NCBI GenBank assembly: GCA_937916085.1
Contig: CALGGO010000082.1
Span: 1-10,756, forward strand
From: an uncultured Prevotellaceae bacterium
GTDB lineage: Bacteria; Bacteroidota; Bacteroidia; Bacteroidales; Muribaculaceae
Direction: 5' to 3'
Length of the DNA stretch: 10,756 nucleotides
The notes beneath the pieces were generated by a model. The model did not search any database, was not told the origin of the DNA, and saw only the letters and a program-made list of their open reading frames with translations. The translations under genes and the position numbers were made by a program. This document shows, in pieces, positions 1 to 6,712 of the stretch. Position 1 is the first letter of the stretch. Each line of letters begins with the position of its first letter.

Positions 1-1492
1 GCTCTACAGCCTTGGTGATGGCCTCCTTGTAGCTTACCTGTGGTAAACCCTGGTTGCACTCCACCTTGAACTCACGGCGCAGACGGTCGATGATGATGTC
101 GAGGTGAAGCTCTCCCATACCGCGGATGATGGTCTGGCCTGTCTCGTCGTTGGTCTCCACCTGGAAAGTGGGGTCCTCCTCGGCGAGTTTCTGCAAGCCC
201 ACTCCCAAGCGGTCGAGGTCGTTCTGGGTCTTTGGCTCCACGGCGATGCCAATCACTGGCTCGGGGAAGTCCATAGCCTCCAGCACGATGGGACGCTTCT
301 CGTCGCACAGGGTGTCGCCGGTGCGCACGTCCTTGAAGCCCACTCCAGCGCCAATGTCACCGCAGCCTATGGTCTCCATAGGGTTCTGGTGGTTGCTGTG
401 CATCTGGAACAAGCGCGAGATGCGCTCCTTCTTTCCCGACCTCGAGTTGAAGACATAGCTGCCTGCGTCGATTTGACCCGAGTAAACACGGAAGAACACG
501 AGTCGTCCCACGTAGGGGTCGGTGGCAATCTTGAACACGAGGGCGCACATGGGCTCTTCAAAGAGGGGGCGACGTGCCTCCACCTTATCGGGGTCGCCGA
601 TAGCGTGACCTGTCACCTCGTCGGCATCTTCGGGGCTGGGCAGATAGGCGCACACTGCGTCGAGCAGGGGTTGCACGCCTTTGTTCTTGAACGAACTGCC
701 GCACAGCATTGGCACGATTTCCATCTGCAAAGTAGCGGTGCGCAGCGCGCTCTTGATGTCGGCCTCGGTGATGGTGGATGGGTCATCGAAGTATTTTGCC
801 ATCATGTTCTCGTCAAACTCGGCAATCTTTTCGAGCATCTCATCGCGGTACTGCTGGCACTCGTCGAGCATCTCGGCGGGGATTTCCTCTACTGAGTACT
901 CTGCGCCCATAGTCTCGTCGTGCCAGTATAACGCTTTCATCTTCACCAGGTCAACAACGCCCTTGAAATTCTCCTCTGAGCCGATAGGCAACTCAATGGG
1001 GCATGGGTTAGCGCCCAGCACGTCATGCAGCTGGCGGGCAACTTCTAGATAGTTGGCGCCGGCACGGTCCATCTTGTTGACGTAGGCGATGCGTGGCACG
1101 TTGTACTTGTCGGCCTGACGCCACACTGTCTCGCTCTGAGGCTCAACGCCTCCCACGGCACAGAAAGTGGCGATGGCACCGTCGAGAACTCTCAGCGAGC
1201 GCTCCACCTCTACGGTGAAGTCAACGTGTCCTGGGGTGTCGATTAGGTTGATTTTGAACTTTTTGTCATCATAGTTCCAGAAAGCTGTGGTAGCGGCCGA
1301 AGTGATGGTGATGCCTCGCTCCTGTTCCTGGACCATCCAGTCCATAGTAGCTGCACCATCATGCACCTCACCAATCTTGTGGGTAAGGCCGGTGTAGAAC
1401 AATATGCGCTCCGAAGTAGTGGTCTTACCGGCATCAATGTGAGCCATGATACCGATATTACGCGTCATCTTCAGATTCTCGTCAGCTTTCAT
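1..1492 (-). CDS. fusA: Elongation factor G (EF-G), N-terminal 497 codons, 3' end beyond the window
   Basis: EF-G is the cytoplasmic GTPase that drives tRNA-mRNA translocation on the ribosome. The frame is open from an ATG at 1492 to the window edge, so about 200 C-terminal residues are missing. The G-domain motifs are intact: AHIDAGKTT (about 17-25), the switch I segment RGITIT (about 59-64), DTPGH (85-89) and NKMD (139-142). Domain II follows, then the start of domain III with GMGELHLDI. The start gives MKADENLKMTRNIGIMAHID, and AAGGA lies about 9 bases upstream. It begins 22 bp after the rpsG stop, so the two genes are co-transcribed. The intact G motifs and its place in the str operon argue that this is the canonical EF-G rather than a divergent paralog. 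Identification is secure. Confidence 0.97.
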   Translation of the reverse strand, partial: MKADENLKMTRNIGIMAHIDAGKTTTSERILFYTGLTHKIGEVHDGAATMDWMVQEQERGITITSAATTAFWNYDDKKFKINLIDTPGHVDFTVEVERSLRVLDGAIATFCAVGGVEPQSETVWRQADKYNVPRIAYVNKMDRAGANYLEVARQLHDVLGANPCPIELPIGSEENFKGVVDLVKMKALYWHDETMGAEYSVEEIPAEMLDECQQYRDEMLEKIAEFDENMMAKYFDDPSTITEADIKSALRTATLQMEIVPMLCGSSFKNKGVQPLLDAVCAYLPSPEDADEVTGHAIGDPDKVEARRPLFEEPMCALVFKIATDPYVGRLVFFRVYSGQIDAGSYVFNSRSGKKERISRLFQMHSNHQNPMETIGCGDIGAGVGFKDVRTGDTLCDEKRPIVLEAMDFPEPVIGIAVEPKTQNDLDRLGVGLQKLAEEDPTFQVETNDETGQTIIRGMGELHLDIIIDRLRREFKVECNQGLPQVSYKEAITKAVE

Positions 1493-1514
1493 CTCTATGA
1501 TTCCTTTTTCTCAA

Positions 1515-1991
1515 TTAAAACCTGAAGTGAGCAAAAGCACGGTTAGCCTCGGCCATGCGGTGCATGTCCTCTTTGCGCTTGAAGGCGCCACCTTGCTCAT
1601 TGTAAGCATCCATAATCTCGGCAGCGAGCTTGTCGGCCATAGTCTTGCCGCCACGCTTGCGTGCGAAGTTGATCATGTTCTTCATCGAAATTGATTCCTT
1701 GCGATCGGGGCGAATCTCAGTAGGAACCTGGAATGTAGCGCCACCGATACGGCGAGATTTCACCTCTACCTGAGGTGTAATCTTCTCGAGAGCCTCTTTC
1801 CAAATCTCAAGAGGTGCTTTCTCAGCATCCTTCATCTTGCCACCCACGAGGTCGAGGGCGCTGTAGAAGATGCGGTAAGAGGTGTTCTTCTTACCATCTA
1901 ACATCAGGTGATTGACGAATTTCGAAACTCGCACGTCACCGAACTTAGGATCGGGCAAAATGATCCTTTTCTTTGGCTTAGCCTTTCTCAT
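1515..1991 (-). CDS. rpsG: 30S ribosomal protein S7
   Basis: S7 is a primary 16S rRNA-binding protein that nucleates assembly of the 30S head and lies near the E-site. The 158-residue product has the usual length. It contains the S7 landmarks ILPDPKFGD near the N-terminus, VEVKSRRIGGATFQVPTEIRP in the middle and EDMHRMAEANRAFAHFRF at the C-terminus. I chose the ATG at 1991 (MRKAKPKKRII) because recalled Bacteroidetes S7 proteins start there. The frame stays open upstream to another ATG at 2069, which would add 26 residues without S7 character. The gene lies between rpsL (164 bp upstream) and fusA (22 bp downstream) in standard str-operon order. Confidence 0.97.
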   Translation of the reverse strand: MRKAKPKKRIILPDPKFGDVRVSKFVNHLMLDGKKNTSYRIFYSALDLVGGKMKDAEKAPLEIWKEALEKITPQVEVKSRRIGGATFQVPTEIRPDRKESISMKNMINFARKRGGKTMADKLAAEIMDAYNEQGGAFKRKEDMHRMAEANRAFAHFRF

Positions 1992-2051
1992 TTTTTTCTT
2001 AAATAATTGTAGTTTTTGGCAGCTTGGTTGTTTGCTTCTTTGTTCTTCAAC

Positions 2052-2067
2052 GGCCGACTCTTCGGCC
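2052..2067 (-). promoter_or_regulatory. Small hairpin in the rpsL-rpsG intergenic RNA
   Basis: A perfect 6-bp inverted repeat (GGCCGA and TCGGCC, 4-base loop) sits in the 164-bp gap between rpsL and rpsG, about 60 bases upstream of the S7 start. In E. coli, S7 represses its operon by binding the rpsL-rpsG intercistronic RNA, so structure here is of interest. No similarity to that site is visible, and a role in autoregulation is inference only. Confidence 0.35.
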
Positions 2068-2155
2068 ATTTACTCAACCCAAATAAATCAATCCAATAAT
2101 CAAAAACTAAGTTTCTAAATTTTTTTGTCTTTTTTCTAGTAAAAATTGGTCTGCT

Positions 2156-2539
2156 TTACTTCTTGGCAGCTTTAGGACGCTTGGCGCCATATTTCGAGCG
2201 GCGCTGGGTGCGGCCTGCTACACCGGCAGTGTCGAGTGTGCCGCGAACGATGTGGTAACGTACACCAGGGAGGTCTTTCACACGGCCACCGCGAACCATC
2301 ACGATGGAGTGCTCTTGAAGGTTGTGTCCCTCACCGGGAATGTAAGAGTTCACCTCTTTACCGTTAGTTAATCTCACGCGTGCAACTTTGCGCATAGCCG
2401 AGTTTGGCTTCTTGGGGGTGGTGGTGTAAACACGCACGCACACGCCACGACGCTGTGGGCAAGAATCCAAAGCAGGCGACTTGCTGGTACCCTCCAGTGA
2501 AGTGCGACCTTTTCTTACTAATTGCTGAATTGTTGGCAT
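2156..2539 (-). CDS. rpsL: 30S ribosomal protein S12
   Basis: S12 sits at the decoding centre of the small subunit and contributes to accuracy. The 127-residue protein shows the family signatures MPTIQQLVRKGR, CPQRRGVC, TTPKKPNSAMRKVARVRL, YIPGEGHNLQEHS and GGRVKDLPGVRYHIVRG, ending in the basic tail KYGAKRPKAAKK. Lys43 (in PKKPNS) and Lys88 (in RVKDLP), where streptomycin-resistance substitutions usually fall, are both the wild-type lysine, so the sequence predicts a sensitive S12. Asp89, the residue methylthiolated in E. coli, is present. It is the first gene of the operon, preceded by a leader of about 140 bases and a clear Bacteroidetes promoter. Confidence 0.98.
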   Translation of the reverse strand: MPTIQQLVRKGRTSLEGTSKSPALDSCPQRRGVCVRVYTTTPKKPNSAMRKVARVRLTNGKEVNSYIPGEGHNLQEHSIVMVRGGRVKDLPGVRYHIVRGTLDTAGVAGRTQRRSKYGAKRPKAAKK

Positions 2540-2590
2540 CTTAGTTTAGTTTTACTTTGTTTGAATTTTAAATTATTACTTAGTTTCTAA

Positions 2591-2680
2591 AATGCCCTTT
2601 GGGAATTGCGTAGTCCTATTCATCTCTCACTAAATCAGTGATTTAGCCAAAGTCATAGGACGCTTTTTGCCCAAAAAGCG
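2591..2680 (-). promoter_or_regulatory. Structured 5' leader of the str operon mRNA
   Basis: Several inverted repeats lie between the predicted transcription start and rpsL. At the 5' end, arms CGCTTTTTG (2661-2669) and CAAAAAGCG (2672-2680) are perfectly complementary with only two bases between, so the real loop would be slightly larger. A two-part stem follows: outer arms GTCCTAT (2613-2619) and ATAGGAC (2655-2661), enclosing inner arms CTAAATCA (2630-2637) and TGATTTAG (2639-2646). The outer arm overlaps the first hairpin at 2661, so the structures may compete at that base. A short CCC/GGG stem lies near 2595-2603. The position is typical of ribosomal-protein leaders or attenuators. I recognise no named RNA family, and the regulatory role is inferred. 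Confidence 0.5.
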
Positions 2681-2683
2681 ATG

Positions 2684-2715
2684 CAAAGTTACTAACTAAT
2701 TGGCTAATAACCAAA
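2684..2715 (-). promoter_or_regulatory. Promoter of the rpsL-rpsG-fusA operon
   Basis: On the minus strand a TTTG element (2712-2715) is followed after 20 bases by TAACTTTG (2684-2691). This matches the Bacteroidetes primary-sigma consensus TTTG-N19-21-TAnnTTTG. Transcription would start near 2677, at the edge of the leader hairpin and about 140 bases before the S12 start codon. Confidence 0.75.
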
Positions 2716-2763
2716 TATTTTTAAGCCCGCAAACCCCTCACAAAAGCGTTTTATTATATAATG

Positions 2764-2808
2764 TAAACTCCCCGAAACCACCTAACTTGGTAGATTTCAG
2801 GGAGTTTA
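2764..2808 (-). terminator. Hairpin terminator after the first rfbC copy
   Basis: A 14-bp inverted repeat with one mismatch (arms 2764-2777 and 2795-2808, loop 17 bases containing ACC/GGT) lies 19 bases past the rfbC stop codon and upstream of the rpsL promoter. On the minus strand it is followed by AU-rich sequence rather than a pure U-run. It may therefore be a weak terminator or a stabilising 3' hairpin. Its position fits separation of rfbC from the str operon. Confidence 0.6.
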
Positions 2809-2826
2809 TAAAAAGTGGCTTTTTTC

Positions 2827-3405
2827 TTAAAACCCTAAAGATTTAACTTTATTTAACCTTATGCCCTCCTTGTCCTTCTCGCTGAGCAGCCTCTGTGCCG
2901 GCTCTATCAGCCAGTCGATGCCCAGGGCGGGGTCGTCATGGGCTATGGTCATCTCGCTCTGGGGGGCATACACGTTATCGACCTTGTACTGGAACTGAGC
3001 AACCTCGCTCAGCACCACAAAGCCGTGGGCGAAGCCGCGAGGGATGAAGAGCTGCTCACCACCCTCGTGCGTGAGCTCCACTGCCACATGCTTGCCCCAT
3101 GTGGGACTGCCCGAGCGCAAATCTACGGCAACGTCGAGCACCCTACCCTGCGACACGCGCACCAGCTTGGCCTGGCTCCATTCTCCGCGCTGCAAGTGCA
3201 GGCCTCGCAGCACGCCGTGACTCGAGAGCGACTCATTGTCCTGGACAAAGTTCACTTTGCCCACATGTGCCTCAAACTCCCCCTGCTTCCACGTTTCGTT
3301 GAAGTATCCTCGACTGTCGCCGAAGCGCTGTGGCTTGATTAGCCACACTCCCTTGATGTCTAATTCCCGAAATTCCATCTCCTCAATGTTGCGTGCAGCC
3401 GTCAT
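2827..3405 (-). CDS. rfbC: dTDP-4-dehydrorhamnose 3,5-epimerase, copy 1 (normal C-terminus)
   Basis: RfbC/RmlC epimerises dTDP-4-dehydro-6-deoxy-D-glucose at C3 and C5, the third step of dTDP-L-rhamnose synthesis in the cytoplasm, supplying sugars for surface polysaccharide. The 192-aa cupin protein shows the family core: FGDSRGYFNE, FVQDN, GVLRGLH, DVAVDLR, IPRGFAHGF, FQYK and LLSEKD. The catalytic residues expected from the E. coli enzyme (His62, Tyr132, Asp169) are present as His70, Tyr140 and Asp178. I keep the ATG at 3405 because the upstream element AGGTGTA lies 8 bases before it, exactly as it does before the start of the second copy. An internal ATG at 3378 (MEFREL) aligns with the second copy's start and is the alternative. 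It has its own promoter and is not linked to rfbA, rfbB or rfbD here. Confidence 0.95.
   Translation of the reverse strand: MTAARNIEEMEFRELDIKGVWLIKPQRFGDSRGYFNETWKQGEFEAHVGKVNFVQDNESLSSHGVLRGLHLQRGEWSQAKLVRVSQGRVLDVAVDLRSGSPTWGKHVAVELTHEGGEQLFIPRGFAHGFVVLSEVAQFQYKVDNVYAPQSEMTIAHDDPALGIDWLIEPAQRLLSEKDKEGIRLNKVKSLGF
2987..3348. repeat. 362-bp direct repeat inside rfbC copy 1 (partner 9631-9992)
   Basis: Read base by base, this stretch appears identical to 9631-9992 at a constant offset of 6644. It is bounded by differences at 2986/9630 and 3349/9993. Outside these limits the two rfbC copies differ by many substitutions. It is a candidate substrate for homologous recombination across the 6.6-kb block between the copies. 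Confidence 0.9.
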
Positions 3406-3460
3406 TAATCGGCTACACCTATTATTATATATAAGCAGTTTTAAAAATCGATTACCGCTG

Positions 3461-3489
3461 CAAAGTTACAAAACTTTTTTGAAGGCAAG
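3461..3489 (-). promoter_or_regulatory. Promoter of rfbC copy 1
   Basis: The minus strand carries TAACTTTG (3461-3468), a full match to the Bacteroidetes TAnnTTTG box and the same 8-mer as at the rpsL promoter. The upstream element is poor: CTTG (3486-3489) at 17 bases instead of TTTG at 19-21. Transcription would begin near 3454, giving a leader of about 50 bases. A short inverted repeat (AAAGTT/AACTTT) overlaps the box. Confidence 0.5.
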
Positions 3490-3645
3490 CGCAGTTTTTC
3501 ACAATAAAGAAACACACCTTGCGTGAGTGCATCACCATTTTCTAAAAACAGGAAAATGTGGAAAACAACTTTCACCCATTTTACGCATTGCTGAAACTGG
3601 TGCCAGCTTATGGAAATGCGGGGCTTACTTTTCGTGAGGCAGACT

Positions 3646-3660
3646 TCAGCCGAAGGCTGA
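3646..3660. repeat. Small hairpin TCAGCC-GAA-GGCTGA
   Basis: A perfect 6-bp inverted repeat with a 3-base loop lies 11 bases from the long inverted repeat at 3671-3728. A third one, TCGCC-AGC-GGCGA, lies at 3749-3761. Three hairpins within 120 bases suggest one structured intergenic element. Confidence 0.5.
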
Positions 3661-3670
3661 CCTCTGAGTA

Positions 3671-3728
3671 ACCCCCTTTGGCACTTGTGCAGCGAGCTAC
3701 AGCGAGCGTAACAAGTGTCAAAGGGGGT
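3671..3728. repeat. Long near-perfect inverted repeat (18-bp arms)
   Basis: Arms 3671-3688 and 3711-3728 (containing CCCCCTTTGGCACTTGT and ACAAGTGTCAAAGGGGG) pair along 18 bp with a single mismatch. The 22-base loop contains two near-copies of CAGCGAGC. No clean U-run follows on either strand, so a simple terminator is not the best reading. A REP-like or MITE-like dispersed element is possible, but no other copy lies in this window. Confidence 0.6.
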
Positions 3729-4030
3729 ATTTGACAACTACAAACTTTTCGCCAGCGGCGACCCCTCCCCCTTTGTTTTGCCGGACAATAATGAATTGAG
3801 ACCACATTAAAAATAAAAGCACACGAATTAAACTAATTACAACGAATTATATTTTGTTAATATTCAGCTTGATGGGTTTGTCTTCTTTTGTTGTTTTAGT
3901 TGTTATTCAGTTGTGTGAGTTGTTTATATAACGCTGATATTGAGGTTGTAACCTCATTTTAGAAACTTGAGATTCAGTAGTGCCAAAAGCAAGCAAAACA
4001 AATAATTAAAGCCCTTATTTTCAGCAGCAA

Positions 4031-4101
4031 AAAAAATTAGTTTAATTCGCATAATTCGCCGTTAAAGAATTGCGTAGAAAAAATTAGCAAAATTCGCCGT
4101 T
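4031..4101. repeat. AT-rich degenerate direct repeat
   Basis: AAAAAATTAG occurs at 4031-4040 and 4078-4087, each followed by AATTCGCCGTT (4053-4063 and 4091-4101). Related ACGAATTA words occur at about 3819 and 3842. The spacing is irregular, so this is a degenerate repeat, not a CRISPR or strict tandem array. Function unknown. Confidence 0.4.
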
Positions 4102-4124
4102 TTTTAAAAAAGTGGACTTATGGA

Positions 4125-4172
4125 AAAAACAACACACCCCACTGTTGTTGCAGTTATGGGTGTGTTGTTTTT
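4125..4172 (-). terminator. Intrinsic terminator after the 734-aa LRR gene
   Basis: A perfect 15-bp inverted repeat (arms 4125-4139 and 4158-4172, GGGTGTGTTG stem core) encloses an 18-base loop. On the minus strand the second arm runs into six consecutive U residues. It lies 42 bases downstream of the LRR stop codon, in the right place and orientation to end that transcript. Confidence 0.8.
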
Positions 4173-4213
4173 GTTGTCACACAGTTGCGTAACCGCTAGC
4201 TGTGCCAGCGGCG

Positions 4214-6418
4214 TCAATTCTGACTCTCCATCATGAAGGTATATACCGCCGTAACGTCGGCGGCGGTGATGTTGCCGTCGCCGGTCTGGTCGCCGTTGAC
4301 AACGCTGCTGTAGTCGTTGTTGAGCAGCACGTCATAGAGGGCAGTGATGTCGGCAGCGGTCACCACGCCATCGCCATTGACATCGCCTGCCACTGCGCCG
4401 GCAGGAATATCAACCCAATTGTCGTTCTCGTTCTTCTTAGGAATCCAGCGCTTGTTGCGGGCGGTGTTAACTTGGGCTGTTGTGATCACGTTGCCCTCTC
4501 CACTGCCTCCAAGCACCAAGAAGATGCCAGTGCTTCCTGCCGGAATGGTCCGCAGGCTATTAACAAGAGTTCCCATCGCGCTTTGTTTGATCAGGTTGCC
4601 ATATATTTCAAGCTTGGTGAGAGAGTTCATGCCCTGAACCGAGAGCGAGCTGAGCTTGTTGTAAGCGCAGCTGAGTTCCACCAAGCCGCTGGGTAGCGAG
4701 GGCAGCGAGATGAGCTGGTTGCTCGAGCAGTTGAACTTCGTCACCTGAGCTGGCACGGCTACAAGCGAGGTGAGCTTGTTGTTGGAGCAATCCAGTGTTT
4801 TCAACGCTGTGCAACCCGAATAGCTCAGCGTTGTCAGGGCGTTAGAGTAGCAATTGAGCGTGGTGAGCGAGGTGCAGTTGCTCACATCAAGCTGAGTCAA
4901 GCTCGTCTTGCCAGTGACGTTCACCGTGGAGAACCGGTTGCCAGAGGCACTCACTACCTGGATGCCATCGGGCAATGCAGGCAACATGGTGAGCTGATTG
5001 CCGTAACAATAAAACTTCGTGACAGAGGCGGGCAAAGAAGAGCCTAAAAAAGTGAGAGAGCTATTGTCGCGACATTCAAGATAATTCAATGCCGTGCAGC
5101 CCGACACATCAACACTCTCCAGCGCATTGCACTGATAAATAAGTAGTTTAGTTAACGTTTTTGTGCCATTGATATCAAAAATTTTTAATTTATTACGGTT
5201 GCCAACTTCAACTTGTGTAAACTTATTGTTGCCACAATACACTTTTTCAATGTTGCTTGTGCCAGCCAGCAACGACGAGATTGACGTGAGTTGGTTACTG
5301 GCGCAATCAAGATAGGTGAGAGTACTGGGCAAGGTGGGCAGCGAAGTGAGGTTGTTGCCGAGACACATAAGGGTCACGAGCGAGGACGGCAGACTGGGCA
5401 ACGAGGTCAAACTATTACCACTACACTTAAGATATGTGAGGGTGCTTGGCAACGATGGCAGCGACGACAGATGGTTATAAGAGCAATCCAGGGTTATTAA
5501 TCGCGAGAAAAAGCCAATACCTTGCAAGTCGTAGATATTCTTGTCGCACACATTTATGCTAGTGCACGAATTCACATCATTGGTAGTGATATAACCCTTA
5601 GGGAACAGGCCTTCGAGGTAGCTGCGGAACCGATCATCAGGGAAATTGCTAGAGTTCAATAACGCCACAAAATTGGGGATATATTCTACGGTGAAAGTGC
5701 GGTCGGCATACATAGCTTTTCTAAGGTCTGAAACACTCATCCCAACTAACGGGGCTGTCACATACACGTTAGTTCCACAATCCAGATACGACACATTGGT
5801 GCCCACATGAGCGTAGGAAGTGTTGCTATGAGAAAGGAATGTCACTTTTCCCGAAGAAAAATTCACATCATCTAAATTGTATAGGTCTTCTTGTATCGAC
5901 GAAATTTTGCAGACACCATTAGTCGACAAATCAAAAGTAAGGTCCTCGGAGCCGGCACCACCCTTGATGGCGTGACCATTATTGGTGTGATTGATGTTGA
6001 GGGTGCCCGAACCAGTGAGGGTGACATTGCCATCCTGCAACTTGAGAGCAGCATGACCACTGCTCTTGCAGGTCCATGTGGTAGTGCCACTCACGTTGAT
6101 AGTGCAAGCCTTCTTGCTTTTGCTCAAAATCACATCGGCGCTCTCGATAGTGAAGGAGTTGGTGCCGGTGAAACTGATAGTGATAGGACCGTCAACCTCA
6201 TCAATGCTGATGCCGTTGTTGCTCGAACCACTCTTAGTGTAAGTGATGTTGTTGATAGTGAGCAATCGAGTGTTGTTGTTCCAGCTGAACGAGCCACCGC
6301 CATAGGTCATACTAGTGGTCCCAGTGATTTTTGTGCCGCACACATATATCTTAGTGCCAGCCGTCACCGCCATGGTGACCATCGCCATCACGAAAATCAG
6401 TAAAAGTTTCTTCTTCAT
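4214..6418 (-). CDS. Secreted leucine-rich-repeat protein with C-terminal type I dockerin (734 aa)
   Basis: Residues 1-20 form a Sec signal peptide (MKKKLLLIFV..., probable cleavage after VTA) without a lipobox cysteine. Residues of about 21-245 are Ser/Thr/Gly/Asn-rich and repetitive (LQDGNVTLTGSGTLNI), resembling the beta-helical Cthe_2159-type carbohydrate-binding family; this is only a resemblance. Residues 252-300 (LLNSSNFPDDRFRSYL...) match the cap that precedes LRRs in Bacteroidetes surface proteins. About 305-610 are LRRs of roughly 20-22 residues, of type LTSLPxLPxxLxxLxCxxN and SGCTALKTLDCSNN. Residues 614-675 are the usual post-LRR cap (GEGNVITTAQVNTA). Residues 678-731 are a dockerin with two complete calcium loops, GDVNGDGVVTAAD and GDQTGDGNITAAD. 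It is probably an exported binding or adhesion protein; the ligand is unknown. It has a strong terminator but no clear promoter of its own, so it may depend on read-through from the larger paralog upstream. Confidence 0.88.
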   Translation of the reverse strand: MKKKLLLIFVMAMVTMAVTAGTKIYVCGTKITGTTSMTYGGGSFSWNNNTRLLTINNITYTKSGSSNNGISIDEVDGPITISFTGTNSFTIESADVILSKSKKACTINVSGTTTWTCKSSGHAALKLQDGNVTLTGSGTLNINHTNNGHAIKGGAGSEDLTFDLSTNGVCKISSIQEDLYNLDDVNFSSGKVTFLSHSNTSYAHVGTNVSYLDCGTNVYVTAPLVGMSVSDLRKAMYADRTFTVEYIPNFVALLNSSNFPDDRFRSYLEGLFPKGYITTNDVNSCTSINVCDKNIYDLQGIGFFSRLITLDCSYNHLSSLPSLPSTLTYLKCSGNSLTSLPSLPSSLVTLMCLGNNLTSLPTLPSTLTYLDCASNQLTSISSLLAGTSNIEKVYCGNNKFTQVEVGNRNKLKIFDINGTKTLTKLLIYQCNALESVDVSGCTALNYLECRDNSSLTFLGSSLPASVTKFYCYGNQLTMLPALPDGIQVVSASGNRFSTVNVTGKTSLTQLDVSNCTSLTTLNCYSNALTTLSYSGCTALKTLDCSNNKLTSLVAVPAQVTKFNCSSNQLISLPSLPSGLVELSCAYNKLSSLSVQGMNSLTKLEIYGNLIKQSAMGTLVNSLRTIPAGSTGIFLVLGGSGEGNVITTAQVNTARNKRWIPKKNENDNWVDIPAGAVAGDVNGDGVVTAADITALYDVLLNNDYSSVVNGDQTGDGNITAADVTAVYTFMMESQN
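4251..4288. repeat. 38-bp dockerin repeat, copy in the 734-aa LRR gene
   Basis: These 38 bases encode the second dockerin calcium loop. They read as identical to 6744-6781 (larger LRR gene) and 9478-9515 (chimeric rfbC). The surrounding C-terminal part of the two LRR genes is also closely similar (about 4440-4570 against 6935-7065). Confidence 0.9.
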
Positions 6419-6480
6419 AATCTCATCTATTTTAACTGGTCAATAATTTATTCTATCTCAATTCTCAAGCGCATCCTGCA

Positions 6481-6712
6481 TCGATTGTGCATTGTCGTGC
6501 ATTAAATTAATTCCGAGCTTGCGAGGCTTTTTGACACCGCTATGTGCAGCTTTTCGAAAATAGCTGTATCTATGCCTGCCTTCAGTGTTGTTCAAAAAGC
6601 TGCCACTTCGTGGCCGAAAAGCCTGCTTACGCAGGAGAAATTAATTGGCGAAGCCTAATCGTGCATAGTGCATTATGCATTGTGCATTAATCAAGCATTG
6701 TGCATTAATTAA
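6481..6712. repeat. Intergenic GTGCATT repeat tract between the two LRR genes
   Basis: The motif GTGCATT and variants (GTGCATTA, ATGCATT) recur at about 6487-6504 and densely at 6661-6706, reaching almost to the stop codon of the larger LRR gene. The copies flank a segment with small hairpins. The pattern is degenerate and AT-rich, and it looks like a low-complexity intergenic repeat rather than a gene. No match to the Bacteroidetes promoter consensus was found in the 294-bp spacer. Confidence 0.5.
6602..6635 (-). terminator. Tandem short hairpins with U-rich tails after the 897-aa LRR gene
   Basis: Read on the minus strand, CCTGC-GTAA-GCAGG is followed by CTTTTC (6622-6635 plus tail). Then GCCAC-GAA-GTGGC is followed by AGCTTTTTG (6602-6614 plus tail). 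Each is a 5-bp GC-rich stem with a short U-run, about 80-100 bases past the stop codon. Individually they are weak; together they may act as a leaky terminator between the two LRR genes. Confidence 0.45.

Larger units (their letters stand above)
3406..4213. other. 808-bp intergenic region without a convincing gene
   Basis: This spacer separates the first rfbC copy from the 3' end of the smaller LRR gene. It contains the rfbC promoter (about 3461-3489), a cluster of inverted repeats (3646-3761), AT-rich sequence with recurring ACGAATTA and AATTCGCC words (3815-4103), and a strong terminator (4125-4172). Short open frames on the minus strand (for example 3441-3737) overlap the hairpins, have no recognisable domain and look spurious. 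No tRNA or mobile-element gene is seen. Confidence 0.6.

Noticed and set aside
104..895. 263-codon open frame on the plus strand
   Set aside because: It lies wholly antisense to fusA, whose reading frame and motifs are certain. It has no recognisable domain and reflects codon bias on the opposite strand.
2938..3342. Plus-strand frames antisense to rfbC, repeated at 9603-9986
   Set aside because: Their conservation between the two loci follows only from the identity of the rfbC DNA, not from independent coding.
3441..3737. 98-codon minus-strand frame in the rfbC-LRR spacer
   Set aside because: It runs through the long inverted repeat and the rfbC promoter, has no known domain, and its composition does not resemble the neighbouring genes.
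4214..6418. Internalin or type III effector assignment from the LRR pattern
   Set aside because: The signal peptide, the Bacteroidetes-type LRR caps and the dockerin all argue for an ordinary exported Bacteroidales protein. The resemblance is limited to the LPxLP repeat.
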